Part shown: in pieces, positions 51,040-59,556 of the stretch | How the letters are laid out: every line of letters begins with the position of its first letter | Position numbering within the stretch: the first letter of the stretch is position 1 | NCBI RefSeq assembly: GCF_024198215.1 | Contig: NZ_JAKCFA010000024.1 | Coordinates: 1 to 64,000, forward strand | DNA length: 64,000 bases | Reading direction: 5' to 3' | Source of the DNA: Myxococcus qinghaiensis | Lineage (GTDB): Bacteria; Myxococcota; Myxococcia; Myxococcales; Myxococcaceae | Notes under the pieces: generated by a model | What the model saw: the letters and a program-made list of their open reading frames with translations, nothing else | Database searches by the model: none | Told to the model about the DNA's origin: nothing | Program-made: the position numbers and the translations under genes

Positions 51040-52890
51040 TCAGGCGGCCTGCTGGGAGCGGGCCTGGTGCTCCTTCATGGCCCGGCAGCGTCCCAGGTAG
51101 TGCTCGAAGGCCCTGAGCAGCGCGTCCGGGTCCTTCAGCTTGCTCAAGCAGAGCGAGCGCTTCTCCTTGGACCGCCCCTCAGTCGTCACCTGCAGGTCCA
51201 GGTACTTCTTGAACATGCGGTCCGCCGTGCTGGCGTGGGTCACTTCCGAGAGCAGCACGGGCGCCTCCCACTCCGAGCAGCCCACCTGGGCGAAGTCGAG
51301 CGTCGCCTCCTGCCCGGCCTCCTTGCCCTCGAAGGACAGCGGCGGGAAGTGCCGCTCCACGTGCTGCCGCTCCTCGTCGTTGGACGGCACGTAGCGGTAC
51401 GCGAGCACCAGGTCATGGGCCTGCGAGAAGCGCGCCTCGTAGGCGCCCCACAGCCGCGCCTCGATGGCCTCCGCCTCTTGAATCGTGCTCACCCAGGAGA
51501 ACGTCACGGGCTCCAGCAGCACCTGCGCCATGTCCGACGGCGCCAGCCGCGCATTGACGTTCTCCAGCCGCGCGGAGAGCGGCGGGTGGGAGTCGAACGG
51601 GTGCGGCGTCACGGAGCCGTGCAGGTCCCCATGCACGGCATCCGACTGCGCGTAGTCCGCGAAGCCGAGCGCGACGCGATGGGCGATGGCCACCGACTGC
51701 TGCCGCTCGTCACGGGAGAAGAGGTCCGCCTCCACACGCTCCCTGAAGCCCGCGTACGCGCCCACCTTCACCAGCGAGCGGGCGATGTCCCGACCGGAGG
51801 TGATGCCCGCCGCCAGACGGTCCGCGGCCAGCTCGCTCGCGCGCCGGCTGCGCCCCAGCGACAGCTCGAAGAGCCCGCGGTACGCCAGCATGAAGTGGTA
51901 GATGGGCCGCGTCAGGCCTCCCTCATGCAGCGTCTGGAGGTACTGGGCGAAGTGCGCGAGCCTCGGCGCCAGCCGCTTGCCGTGGCCCGTGTCCCCGCCC
52001 AGCAGGTGCCCCATCTCGTGCGCGAGCACCGCGTCCGCCTCCGACTGCTCCAACAGGCGCAAGAGGGACAGGCTCACGTAGAGCGTCCGGCCGGAGAGCG
52101 TCTGTCCGCCGACGCGCACGTCGCTCTCCGTGACGAAGAAGTTGGCGTCGATGCCCGCGAGGATGTGGTCCGGCGGGGGCGTATCGAGCCGCGCGCACAG
52201 CCTTCGCACGTGCGCCCAGAGCTCCGGGGCCTTGGACTCCTCCAGCACCTCCGCCTCCACCTCGAAGTCCATGGGCGGACGGCGGAAGATGGCGACCACC
52301 ACGAGGAAGATGGCCATGGCGGCCAGGATGCCCACCACGCCGATGAGCTTGGGTGAATAGCGATTGAACCAGAGCGCCGTCACCCAGTAGGACAGCCACA
52401 CCGCCAGGCCGCCCTGTCCAATCGCCTGGAGCGCGCCCGTGACGCGGAGCACGTTCCACCCCACGACGAAGCTGATGAACTGGAACGGCCGGGACACGAA
52501 CGCGGCCAGGCCACACAGCAGGGCAATCACGGTGGTGGCGAGCCCCAACGCCAGCAGGCCCAGCGCCAGGGTGTGCATCCAGTCGAACTGCTTCACGTCC
52601 TTGCACACCTCGCTGAGGTTGCTTCGGAAGTTCGCCAGCTCCGCATCCGTGCTGAGGCAGGCCGCCGAGGCGGGAACGGCGCGGAAGAAGGCCAGGGTCT
52701 CCGCCCGCTGCTCCTCGGTGAGCTCGGCATCCTGGCCCACCTGCTTCTCGATGGACGCGAGCACGTCCCCGTCCACGCTGGAGGTGGCATGGCCGGTGAA
52801 CCAGAGGCCGAAGAGCGGGAGGGCGAAGAGCCAGAGAGCGGGCAGCACGTAGCTGCGCAGGAAGCCAGGGGCGGTCGTCGTAGGTCGCAT
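51040..52890 (-). CDS. Membrane M48-family metallopeptidase
   Basis: A 616-residue protein. One N-terminal helix is followed by a pair-rich membrane block (about 105-205), then the protease domain with zinc site H291EMGH295 in AVLAHEMGHLLGGD, and the third Glu ligand in RASELAADRLA about 75 residues later. This matches HtpX/Ste24-like proteases that degrade damaged membrane proteins. The long C-terminal part after residue 420 has further helices. The start at 52890 was chosen because the longer upstream frame is Pro/Arg-rich and lacks a signal. Confidence 0.87.
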   Translation of the reverse strand: MRPTTTAPGFLRSYVLPALWLFALPLFGLWFTGHATSSVDGDVLASIEKQVGQDAELTEEQRAETLAFFRAVPASAACLSTDAELANFRSNLSEVCKDVKQFDWMHTLALGLLALGLATTVIALLCGLAAFVSRPFQFISFVVGWNVLRVTGALQAIGQGGLAVWLSYWVTALWFNRYSPKLIGVVGILAAMAIFLVVVAIFRRPPMDFEVEAEVLEESKAPELWAHVRRLCARLDTPPPDHILAGIDANFFVTESDVRVGGQTLSGRTLYVSLSLLRLLEQSEADAVLAHEMGHLLGGDTGHGKRLAPRLAHFAQYLQTLHEGGLTRPIYHFMLAYRGLFELSLGRSRRASELAADRLAAGITSGRDIARSLVKVGAYAGFRERVEADLFSRDERQQSVAIAHRVALGFADYAQSDAVHGDLHGSVTPHPFDSHPPLSARLENVNARLAPSDMAQVLLEPVTFSWVSTIQEAEAIEARLWGAYEARFSQAHDLVLAYRYVPSNDEERQHVERHFPPLSFEGKEAGQEATLDFAQVGCSEWEAPVLLSEVTHASTADRMFKKYLDLQVTTEGRSKEKRSLCLSKLKDPDALLRAFEHYLGRCRAMKEHQARSQQAA

Positions 52891-53030
52891 GGGGATGGGT
52901 GCCGACAATCCTACCCCCGGGTGGGCGTCCCCCCGCCAGCCGCCCGGAGCAGGTCTCCGTTCCCAAGAGCCAGGAATTCCCGTGACATGCCCTGGGAGAC
53001 CATGGGGAGGCGCTCGCCGCGGGGCGGGCG

Positions 53031-53831
53031 CTACGCGCGCTGCCGCACCATCACCACCTTGGGGTACGCGATGAAGAACCCCAGGCGCTCCATGTTCCGC
53101 TGAGACGCGCTGGCGGGCAGGGTGCTGCTCGCCGCCAGCGTGCATCCCTGGCCCACGGCCCACGCCAGTCGCGTGGCAATCAACTCCTGCTGCAGCCCCC
53201 TGCCACGGAAGCGCTCGCGCACCGACGTCCCCGACAGCGTCGCCACGCCGTCATGCAGGGCCACGGTGCCACCGCCCGCGGGCTCTCCGTCCACCAGCGC
53301 GAGGAAGCAGGTGGTGCCCGGCATCGTCGCCGTGCCCAGCATGAGCGAGGCCTCCGCGTCCGACACCTCTTCCCGTCCGAGGAAGCCCCGGGCCACCGTG
53401 CGAGCGAAGACCTCCGCCTCTCCGGAACGGAGGGGACGAATCTCCGCGCCTGTCGGCGGCGTGGGACTTCCCGGCAACTCGCGCATGAGCACCTGCTGGA
53501 ACTCGCCCACCTGGTAGCCCCGCTGCGCCAGTCCCTGGGCCAGCGTGGGATGGGAGAAGGGCAGCAGGTCTATCTGGAGCAGGCCGCCGCCCTGGCCCAG
53601 ATGGGACTCCACCCGGTCCAGGTCCTCGGCGCTGACGGGCCCCTCCATTCCCAGCGCGAGCGCCTGGGTGAGGGGCGAGTCCGGACCGTTGAAGAGGGCC
53701 AGGCCCCCGGCGACCTCCAGGACACCGGAGGGCGGCGTGGCGCCGCGATTCTGCGCGGCCTGGGCCAGCTCCAGGCGACGGGCGAGTCGAGCGTCCACCC
53801 CCCTGCGTGACGGCGAAGAAGAAGGCTGCAT
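53031..53831 (-). CDS. GNAT-family N-acetyltransferase
   Basis: A 266-residue protein. The first 130 residues are a distinct N-terminal region (AGGLALFNGPDSPL, LALGMEGPVS). The GNAT core follows, with acetyl-CoA-binding motif A in VRERFRGRGLQQELIATRLAW and the preceding strand GTTCFLALVDGEPAGGGTVAL. The substrate is unknown. The ATG at 53831 (MQPSSS) is preferred to the longer frame. It lies between the M48 protease and an AraC regulator, all leftward. Confidence 0.85.
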   Translation of the reverse strand: MQPSSSPSRRGVDARLARRLELAQAAQNRGATPPSGVLEVAGGLALFNGPDSPLTQALALGMEGPVSAEDLDRVESHLGQGGGLLQIDLLPFSHPTLAQGLAQRGYQVGEFQQVLMRELPGSPTPPTGAEIRPLRSGEAEVFARTVARGFLGREEVSDAEASLMLGTATMPGTTCFLALVDGEPAGGGTVALHDGVATLSGTSVRERFRGRGLQQELIATRLAWAVGQGCTLAASSTLPASASQRNMERLGFFIAYPKVVMVRQRA

Positions 53832-53906
53832 GGCGCGCACCCTCATCCACGACGGGCGGCGGCGTCTATCGGCTTCCGGCGCCGCTTGTCACAATCGTGC
53901 GCTGCT

Positions 53907-54755
53907 TCACGCCCGCTTCGCGCAGCGGAAGCGCGCGGGAGTCGCTCCATGGCGGGCGCGGAACAGCGCCGTGAAGTGACTCTGGCTGGAGAACCCCGTG
54001 GCCTGCGCCACGTCCCCCAAGGGGAGCGCGGTGGTGGTGAGCAGCTCCCGGGCCCGCTCCAGCCGGCGCGTCAGGACGAAGCGGTGCGGTGTGCTGCCCG
54101 TCGCCCGCTTGAAGCTCCGGGCGAAGTGCGACGGGCTCAGCCCCACCACGCCCGCCAGCGCCTCCAGCCCCAGCGCGCCGTCCAGGTTCGCCTCCACGAA
54201 GTCGGTGACGCGGCGGAGCTGCCAGGTCGGCAGGCCCACCGCCCGGGGCCCACCGCGCCGCTGCTGCCCGTCCAGCCGCAGCAACCGCAACCCGACCACC
54301 GTGGCCAGCGCCTCCACTTCCAGCCGGGCGGGCGGCAGGCCCTCGCGCAGCGCCTCCCCGCTGGCGCGCAGCAGCTCGCGCAGCACCGGGTCTCTCAGAC
54401 ACGAGGACCCCACGGCCCTCAGTCCTCGCCCCGAACCGGCCTCCCCGGAGAGCGCGGCGAGCCGCTCGGGGTGAAGGAAGAAGGAGACCACCTGCGCCCC
54501 CGCCTCCCACGCGAAGGCATGGGGCACATCAGGGCTGACGACGCCGACCTCCTCGCTCGCGACCCGCTGGTCCACCGCTCGCCCCGTGGGCCGCCAGCGC
54601 CCCTGGAGGGGCCGGCGCACCAGTGGCATCAGCAACTGCAACTCCGGATGCTGGTGCTCCTCGGTGCGGACCTGTTGATGCCGGTAGAGGGCCACGCCCA
54701 CGCCCTGCCACGCCACCGAGGGCAGGGGCTCCAGTCGCTTCTCGGGTCCTGTCAC
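53907..54755 (-). CDS. AraC-family transcriptional regulator
   Basis: A 282-residue protein. An N-terminal cupin-like sensing domain (EEHQHPELQLLMPLVRR, then VVSPDVPHAFAWEAGAQVV) is followed by a C-terminal HTH pair: ALAGVVGLSPSHFARSFKRA and LGDVAQATGFSSQSHFTALF. The effector is unknown. It is divergent from the hybrid kinase gene across a 280-base region (54756-55037) in which I see no gene or clear repeat. Confidence 0.9.
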   Translation of the reverse strand: MTGPEKRLEPLPSVAWQGVGVALYRHQQVRTEEHQHPELQLLMPLVRRPLQGRWRPTGRAVDQRVASEEVGVVSPDVPHAFAWEAGAQVVSFFLHPERLAALSGEAGSGRGLRAVGSSCLRDPVLRELLRASGEALREGLPPARLEVEALATVVGLRLLRLDGQQRRGGPRAVGLPTWQLRRVTDFVEANLDGALGLEALAGVVGLSPSHFARSFKRATGSTPHRFVLTRRLERARELLTTTALPLGDVAQATGFSSQSHFTALFRARHGATPARFRCAKRA

Positions 54756-55037
54756 GTGCGTTCAACCTCCAGGAAGGACCCAGCGTATGTCCAGATTCAT
54801 GAACACGGTGACCCGGGTTGCGCGAGTCCCCTTCGCATCCCATCATCGAGCGACAAGGACGATTCGCCGGGAGCACTTCATGCGGGCCCGGACGGAGGGT
54901 GGCCAGACGAGCTGGATGTCCACTGTCAGTGCACGACTTCACCGAGGAACGCCCCGCTCGCACGGCGCCTCGCCATCCGTGCTACGCAACGCAACGGCCG
55001 CGCCTTCTCCTGGGCGCGTCAGTCCTCCCCTTCCCTC

Positions 55038-56996
55038 GTGAACCCACCTCTCCACGGCTCCCGCCTCGCGAGTGCCTCCCCGCCTGGGGCGGACTCCGCG
55101 CGGGTGTGGATGGTCGATGACAGCCCCATGCAGTTGGAGAGGGCCCGGGCCCTGTTGTCGAAGGACCACGCGGTCGAGACCTTCCGCGACGCAGAGGCGA
55201 TGCTCGAGCGGCTCCACCAGGGTCCTCCTCCCGACGTGCTCCTGCTGGACTGGCAGCTGCCGGGCGTCTCCGGCCTGGATGCGTGCCGCTACGTGCGCGA
55301 GCAATATGATGACGTCACCCTGCCCATCCTGATTCTCTCCGCGAGGGGAGCCCACGCGGACTTCGCGGAGGGCCTGCGGGCCGGGGCCAGCGACTACGTC
55401 TCCAAGCCCTACGACGACGCGGAGCTGCTCGCGCGCGTGGGCGGCCTGCTGCGCATCCGGGCCCAGGGGCAGCAACTGCGCGAGCGCGAGGCGTATCTGG
55501 CCACGACGCTCTCCAGCATCGGCGACGCGGTCATCACCACGGACCAGGCCGGGCACATCACCTTCCTCAACCCCGTGGCCGAGCGGGTCACCGGCTGGAG
55601 CGACGCCGAGGCACGCCAGCGCCCCGTGACGGACGTCTTCCGGCTCATCGACGCCTCCACCCGGGCCCTCGTGGAGGACCCTGTAGGCCGCGTCCTCACG
55701 CGCGGCACGGTCCAGGGGCTCATCGGGCCCACGCTGCTCTTGCGCAAGGACGGCTCGGAGGTCCCCATCGAGGACAGCGCCGCCCCCATCCGCGTGGGCA
55801 CCCGCGAGCTGACGGGCGTCGTGCTCGTCTTCCGGGATGTCACCGAGCAGCGCAAGACACAGCTGCGCAACGAGGCCCTCGACGCGAAGGTCCGCGCCAG
55901 CGAGGCCGAGCTGCGCATCCTGCTCGACGCGATTCCCGTCCTCGTCTCGTATGTCACCCCAGAGGAGACCTACGGGCGGGTCAACAAGGCGTACGAGGAC
56001 TGGTTCGGAATCGCCCAGGACAGCCTCCGGGGCAGGTCCATCCGGGAGGTCGTCGGGGACGCCGCCTACGAGGTGCTCGGGCCCTACGTGAAGCGGGGGC
56101 TGGCGGGAGAGGACCTCTCCTTCGAGCAACATGACGTGCCCTACCGGTTGGGCGGCACGCGTGACGTGAGGGTCACCTTCATCGCGCACCGGGAGGCGGG
56201 GCAGCCCGCGGGGGGTTATGTCGCGCTGCTCCAGGACATCACCGCGGAGCGGCGGCTGACGAAGGAGCGCGAGCGCTCCGCCCAGCAGCAGCGGGAGCAG
56301 GCCGAGTTCGAGCAGCAGCTCATCGGCATCGTGAGCCATGACCTGCGCAATCCCCTGGGCGCCATCCTGATGGGGGCATCCCGGCTGAACCAGCAGGACG
56401 GGCTGGATTCGAATGTCCGCAAGACGTCGGCGCGCATCCATTCGTCCGCGGCGCGCGCGGTGCGGATGGTGAATGAGCTCCTGGACTTCACGCAGGCCCG
56501 GATGGGCGGCGGCATCCGGATTGAGTGCAACCCCACGGACTTCCACTCCCTCTTGCGCACCATGGTGGACGAGGTGGAGGCGGCCAACCCCTCCGCCCGG
56601 GTGAAGGTGGAGATGAGCGGCGACGGGCTGGGCCTGTGGGACGGAGACCGGCTCTCCCAGGTGCTCCAGAACCTGGTGACGAACGCCCTCAAGTATGGCG
56701 AGCCCGGCACGCCCGTCCTCGTCGCCGCCCGGGGCGACCGCGAGCACGTCACCTTCAGCGTGCACAACGAGGGCGCGCCCCTCCCCGCCGACCAGCGCTC
56801 CGCCCTCTTCGAGCCCTTCCAGCGGGGCACGGGCACCGTGGACAAGACGGGGCGCAGCGTGGGGCTCGGCCTGTTCATCGTGAAGTCGATTGTCGACGCG
56901 CACGGCGGGCACATCGAGGTGCGGTCCGAGGCCGGCAAGGGCACCACGTTCATCGTGAGCCTGCCCCGCCACGCGCGCAGCTCCGCGCCGCGCTAG
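55038..56996 (+). CDS. Hybrid response regulator-PAS-histidine kinase
   Basis: About 652 residues from a GTG at 55038. A receiver domain comes first (VWMVDDSP, phosphoacceptor D71 in LLLDWQLPG, Lys in SDYVSKPYDD). Two PAS domains follow (LSSIGDAVITTDQAGHITFL, AELRILLDAIPVLVSYVT). A kinase core comes last: IVSH434DLRNPLGAI, N box NLVTNALKYGEPG, VGLGLFIVKSIVDAHGG. This REC-PAS-HK order suits phosphorelay branching in myxobacterial development or motility signalling. It is convergent with the M91-like gene across a shared hairpin. Confidence 0.9.
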   Translation: MNPPLHGSRLASASPPGADSARVWMVDDSPMQLERARALLSKDHAVETFRDAEAMLERLHQGPPPDVLLLDWQLPGVSGLDACRYVREQYDDVTLPILILSARGAHADFAEGLRAGASDYVSKPYDDAELLARVGGLLRIRAQGQQLREREAYLATTLSSIGDAVITTDQAGHITFLNPVAERVTGWSDAEARQRPVTDVFRLIDASTRALVEDPVGRVLTRGTVQGLIGPTLLLRKDGSEVPIEDSAAPIRVGTRELTGVVLVFRDVTEQRKTQLRNEALDAKVRASEAELRILLDAIPVLVSYVTPEETYGRVNKAYEDWFGIAQDSLRGRSIREVVGDAAYEVLGPYVKRGLAGEDLSFEQHDVPYRLGGTRDVRVTFIAHREAGQPAGGYVALLQDITAERRLTKERERSAQQQREQAEFEQQLIGIVSHDLRNPLGAILMGASRLNQQDGLDSNVRKTSARIHSSAARAVRMVNELLDFTQARMGGGIRIECNPTDFHSLLRTMVDEVEAANPSARVKVEMSGDGLGLWDGDRLSQVLQNLVTNALKYGEPGTPVLVAARGDREHVTFSVHNEGAPLPADQRSALFEPFQRGTGTVDKTGRSVGLGLFIVKSIVDAHGGHIEVRSEAGKGTTFIVSLPRHARSSAPR

Positions 56997-57001
56997 ACAA
57001 A

Positions 57002-57032
57002 GCCGCGGCCCTCCGCCTGGAAGGGCAGCGGC
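57002..57032. terminator. Hairpin between convergent genes
   Basis: GCCGC (57002-57006) pairs with GCGGC (57028-57032), with CCCT (57009-57012) against AGGG (57022-57025) inside and a two-base bulge on each side. It lies in the 44-base gap between the hybrid kinase and the M91-like gene, suiting two-way termination. Confidence 0.5.
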
Positions 57033-57040
57033 CTTCGGGC

Positions 57041-58084
57041 TCACCCCTCCAGGTCACCGACAATCTTCCCGAAGGGCGACGGCGTGCCCAGCATCTTCTG
57101 GAACCGGTTCCGGTTGTCCGAGCCCACGTCGTAGTTGTTGAAGTTGACGTCGTTGGAGTTCTTCCCGTCCGGCAGCATGCCCGAGTAGTCCTGGCGGGCC
57201 GGCAGTCCGTGCTCCGCGCGAATCTTGTTCTCGGTGGGGGCCCAGCCCGCGGGCGTGTGCGGCGTGGGCTTCAGGCCCACCGTCTCGAACTCCTCGCGCA
57301 GGCGCAGGCGGTCCTCGACGGTCTCCTTCATGTTGGCGGAGTGCGTCGGGTACTGCTGGAAGACAGGCGCGTCGGCGTGCTTGCTGGCCGCCAGGGGGCT
57401 GACCTGCACGCCGTTGGCCGCGCGCCAGGCGTGGACCGACTCGTGGCCCAGGCTGTTGAAGCGCTGGCCCGGGTCGTTCTCGTTGTAGTTGATGCGGCTG
57501 GCCGTGCCCGTGCCGGGCTGGCCTTCGTAGCGGTACGCGGGGCGGAGGGAGTCGAGCGTGCCGTTGTGCCGGGGCGCGTGCGACATGGGCATCGAGGCGT
57601 CGCGGCCCGAGTAGAGGTCCGCCACCGTCAGCGGGTTGCGCTGGGTGCCGATGGCGCCGGGGTTCACCGCGGACGTCCTGTCGTTGAGCTCCGTCATCAT
57701 CCGGCCGCCCTCGGGCCGGCTCGTGAGCCGGTGCGTGGAGTTGCGGGCGTCCTGGGTGAAGTCGGCGAAGTCCGCGCCCGTCTGGTTGCTGTCGCGGCGG
57801 GTCCGGATGCCCTGGAGGTCCGGGTGCACCACGCCATGGTCCGTGGGCTTGAGGTTGTTCCTGCCGTCCTGGAGCTCCGCGGGCGACGGGCGCGGCTGGG
57901 AAGGCCCTCCGGCCGACTCGGTCGTCCGCGGCGGGCTCTTCTCCGGCGTCTTCGCGGGCGTCTTCTCCGGTGCCTTGGGCGTGCTCGTCTCCAGCTTCGG
58001 GGGCGCGCTGTTGCTCCGGGAGCGGGAGGACGACGAAGAGGAGGACGGGGAGAGGACGGAAGACGGCTTGGAGCGGAGCTTCAT
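57041..58084 (-). CDS. NleD/M91-like zinc metalloprotease, predicted effector
   Basis: A 347-residue protein without a signal peptide. Residues 1-75 are a disordered Ser, Pro, Lys and Thr-rich leader. The C-terminal half has the HEXXH zinc site H214ESVH218 in FNSLGHESVHAWRAANG, ETVEDRLRLREEFE as possible third ligand region (Glu255-Glu266), and APTENKIRAEHGLPARQDY, which is the Asn/Arg signature of M91 effectors (NleD/HopH). Such enzymes cleave host kinases in pathogens; a myxobacterial target is unknown. AGAGG stands upstream of the ATG at 58084. Confidence 0.6.
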   Translation of the reverse strand: MKLRSKPSSVLSPSSSSSSSRSRSNSAPPKLETSTPKAPEKTPAKTPEKSPPRTTESAGGPSQPRPSPAELQDGRNNLKPTDHGVVHPDLQGIRTRRDSNQTGADFADFTQDARNSTHRLTSRPEGGRMMTELNDRTSAVNPGAIGTQRNPLTVADLYSGRDASMPMSHAPRHNGTLDSLRPAYRYEGQPGTGTASRINYNENDPGQRFNSLGHESVHAWRAANGVQVSPLAASKHADAPVFQQYPTHSANMKETVEDRLRLREEFETVGLKPTPHTPAGWAPTENKIRAEHGLPARQDYSGMLPDGKNSNDVNFNNYDVGSDNRNRFQKMLGTPSPFGKIVGDLEG

Positions 58085-58347
58085 GGGGGAGCGCCTCTGG
58101 AGGGAGTCGGTGACGAGGCTCCCTAGAGCATCCGGTGTGCCAGCCTCCCCGTGGCGGGGCGCGGCCCTGGAGCGACCTGATTTCAAGAGGTTCCACTGGC
58201 CTCGGAGCGCGTCCGGGAGCCGCCGCTGATGACCGTGAACAAGGGGCTGATGACCGCCGTCATCAGGCGCGGCGCCCTCCAGGCTGGCAAACACAGGGAG
58301 GGACGCCTAGAAGCACGCCCCTCCTTCATCCAAGGCTCATCCACCGC

Positions 58348-59382
58348 ATGAATCGCAAGAACGCGCTCAGCACCCTGCTCGCACTGGGGCTGCTGACGAC
58401 CCTCAGTGCCCAGGCCGAGGTGTTGTTCTCCCAGGCCAACCTCCTGCTCAACAAGAACCAGCTCTCCGCGGTGAACTATCGCGGCAAGGGCCTGTCGCTG
58501 CCCGTGGGGACGAAGGTGGAGGTCCTCAAGCGGAGCGACGACGAGGTGCGCTGCCGGGTGGTCGACTCGGGGGCCGAGTTCAAGTTCGTCTCGCACAAGA
58601 GCCTGGGCAAGGACGCCGCCGCGCTGTTCCCCTCCTTCTTCTCCGCGAAGGACCCCGCGGCGCGCATCGCCGCGCTCACGCCGGAGGAGCAGAAGCAGGT
58701 CAAGGCGGGTGAGCTGGCCCGTGGCATGTCCCGGGACGCGGTGCTGCTGACGGTGGGCCCGCCGCCGCCGCACCGGACGCTGTCGCTGGAGAGCAAGACG
58801 TGGACCTACTGGAGCTCGAAGTTCTCCACGTTCGAGGTCATCTTCGATGCCGACGGCAAGGTGGTGTCGTTCGGTGACGAGCCCGCGCCGGTGGCCGCTC
58901 CCGCTCCGGCCCCGTCCGAGAAGGTCTTCCACCACGCGACGGCCAACTTCCACTTCGACGACGACACCGTGTCCTGGGTGAACTACCTCAAGGGCCCCAT
59001 CCTCCCGTTCAACACCCGGGTGGAGGTGCTGGACAAGGGCAGCTCGAAGGTGAAGTTCAAGGTCGTGGAGACGGGCAAGGAGTTCGTGTTCGAGAACGAC
59101 TCGCGCTCGGGCGCTGACACCTGGGCGCTGTTCCAGGCCGCGTTCGCCCCCGAGGACCAGGCCCCCAAGCTGGAGGCGCTGTCGGCCGAGGACCGCAAGA
59201 AGGTCTCCGCGTCGGAGGTCGTGACTGGCATGTCCCGCACCGCCGTGCGCATGGCGTGGGGACCGCCGCCGCCGCACGAGACGCCGTCGTTCAACTCCAC
59301 CGTCTGGACCTATTGGAAGAGCAAGCTGGTCAAGGTGAAGGTGACCTTCGACAAGGACGACAAGGTCGCCTCCGTCGAGTAG
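58348..59382 (+). CDS. Exported protein with two SmpA/BamE-like repeats
   Basis: A 344-residue protein with a Sec signal peptide (LSAQA-EV). The mature part is an internal duplication, residues about 25-170 and 195-344. Each has an SH3-like strand segment (VNYRGKGLSLPVGTKVEVL / VNYLKGPILPFNTRVEVL), then an SmpA/BamE-like unit (ELARGMSRDAVLLTVGPPPP / EVVTGMSRTAVRMAWGPPPP) and a strand pair ending WTYWSSKF or WTYWKSKL. The GPPPPH-x-T motif repeats exactly. An Ala/Pro linker joins the halves. A role in outer-membrane assembly or surface structure is inferred. Confidence 0.7.
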   Translation: MNRKNALSTLLALGLLTTLSAQAEVLFSQANLLLNKNQLSAVNYRGKGLSLPVGTKVEVLKRSDDEVRCRVVDSGAEFKFVSHKSLGKDAAALFPSFFSAKDPAARIAALTPEEQKQVKAGELARGMSRDAVLLTVGPPPPHRTLSLESKTWTYWSSKFSTFEVIFDADGKVVSFGDEPAPVAAPAPAPSEKVFHHATANFHFDDDTVSWVNYLKGPILPFNTRVEVLDKGSSKVKFKVVETGKEFVFENDSRSGADTWALFQAAFAPEDQAPKLEALSAEDRKKVSASEVVTGMSRTAVRMAWGPPPPHETPSFNSTVWTYWKSKLVKVKVTFDKDDKVASVE

Positions 59383-59396
59383 CGGCCCGCCGCCCC

Positions 59397-59433
59397 GGCT
59401 GTCCTGGAGGAGCTTCGACTCCGTGGGACAGCC
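59397..59433 (+). terminator. Strong hairpin after duplicated SmpA-like gene
   Basis: GGCTGTCC (59397-59404) pairs with GGACAGCC (59426-59433), and GGAG (59406-59409) with CTCC (59419-59422) inside. It sits 15 bases past the stop codon. There is no T-tract, but the stem is long. Confidence 0.6.
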
Positions 59434-59556
59434 GGAGGTCGCCCCCCGGACGAGGGCTCGATGCGCACGTTGGCCGCGCATCCGGGACCGCTCCTTCCGG
59501 GTAGATGGCACGGCCCCTGGGAGACGTCAGGTTTGCGTCTCACAGGGGAGAGACGC

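Noticed and set aside
54939..57044. 701-codon frame opposite the hybrid histidine kinase
   Set aside because: Compositional shadow; the kinase strand has complete motifs.
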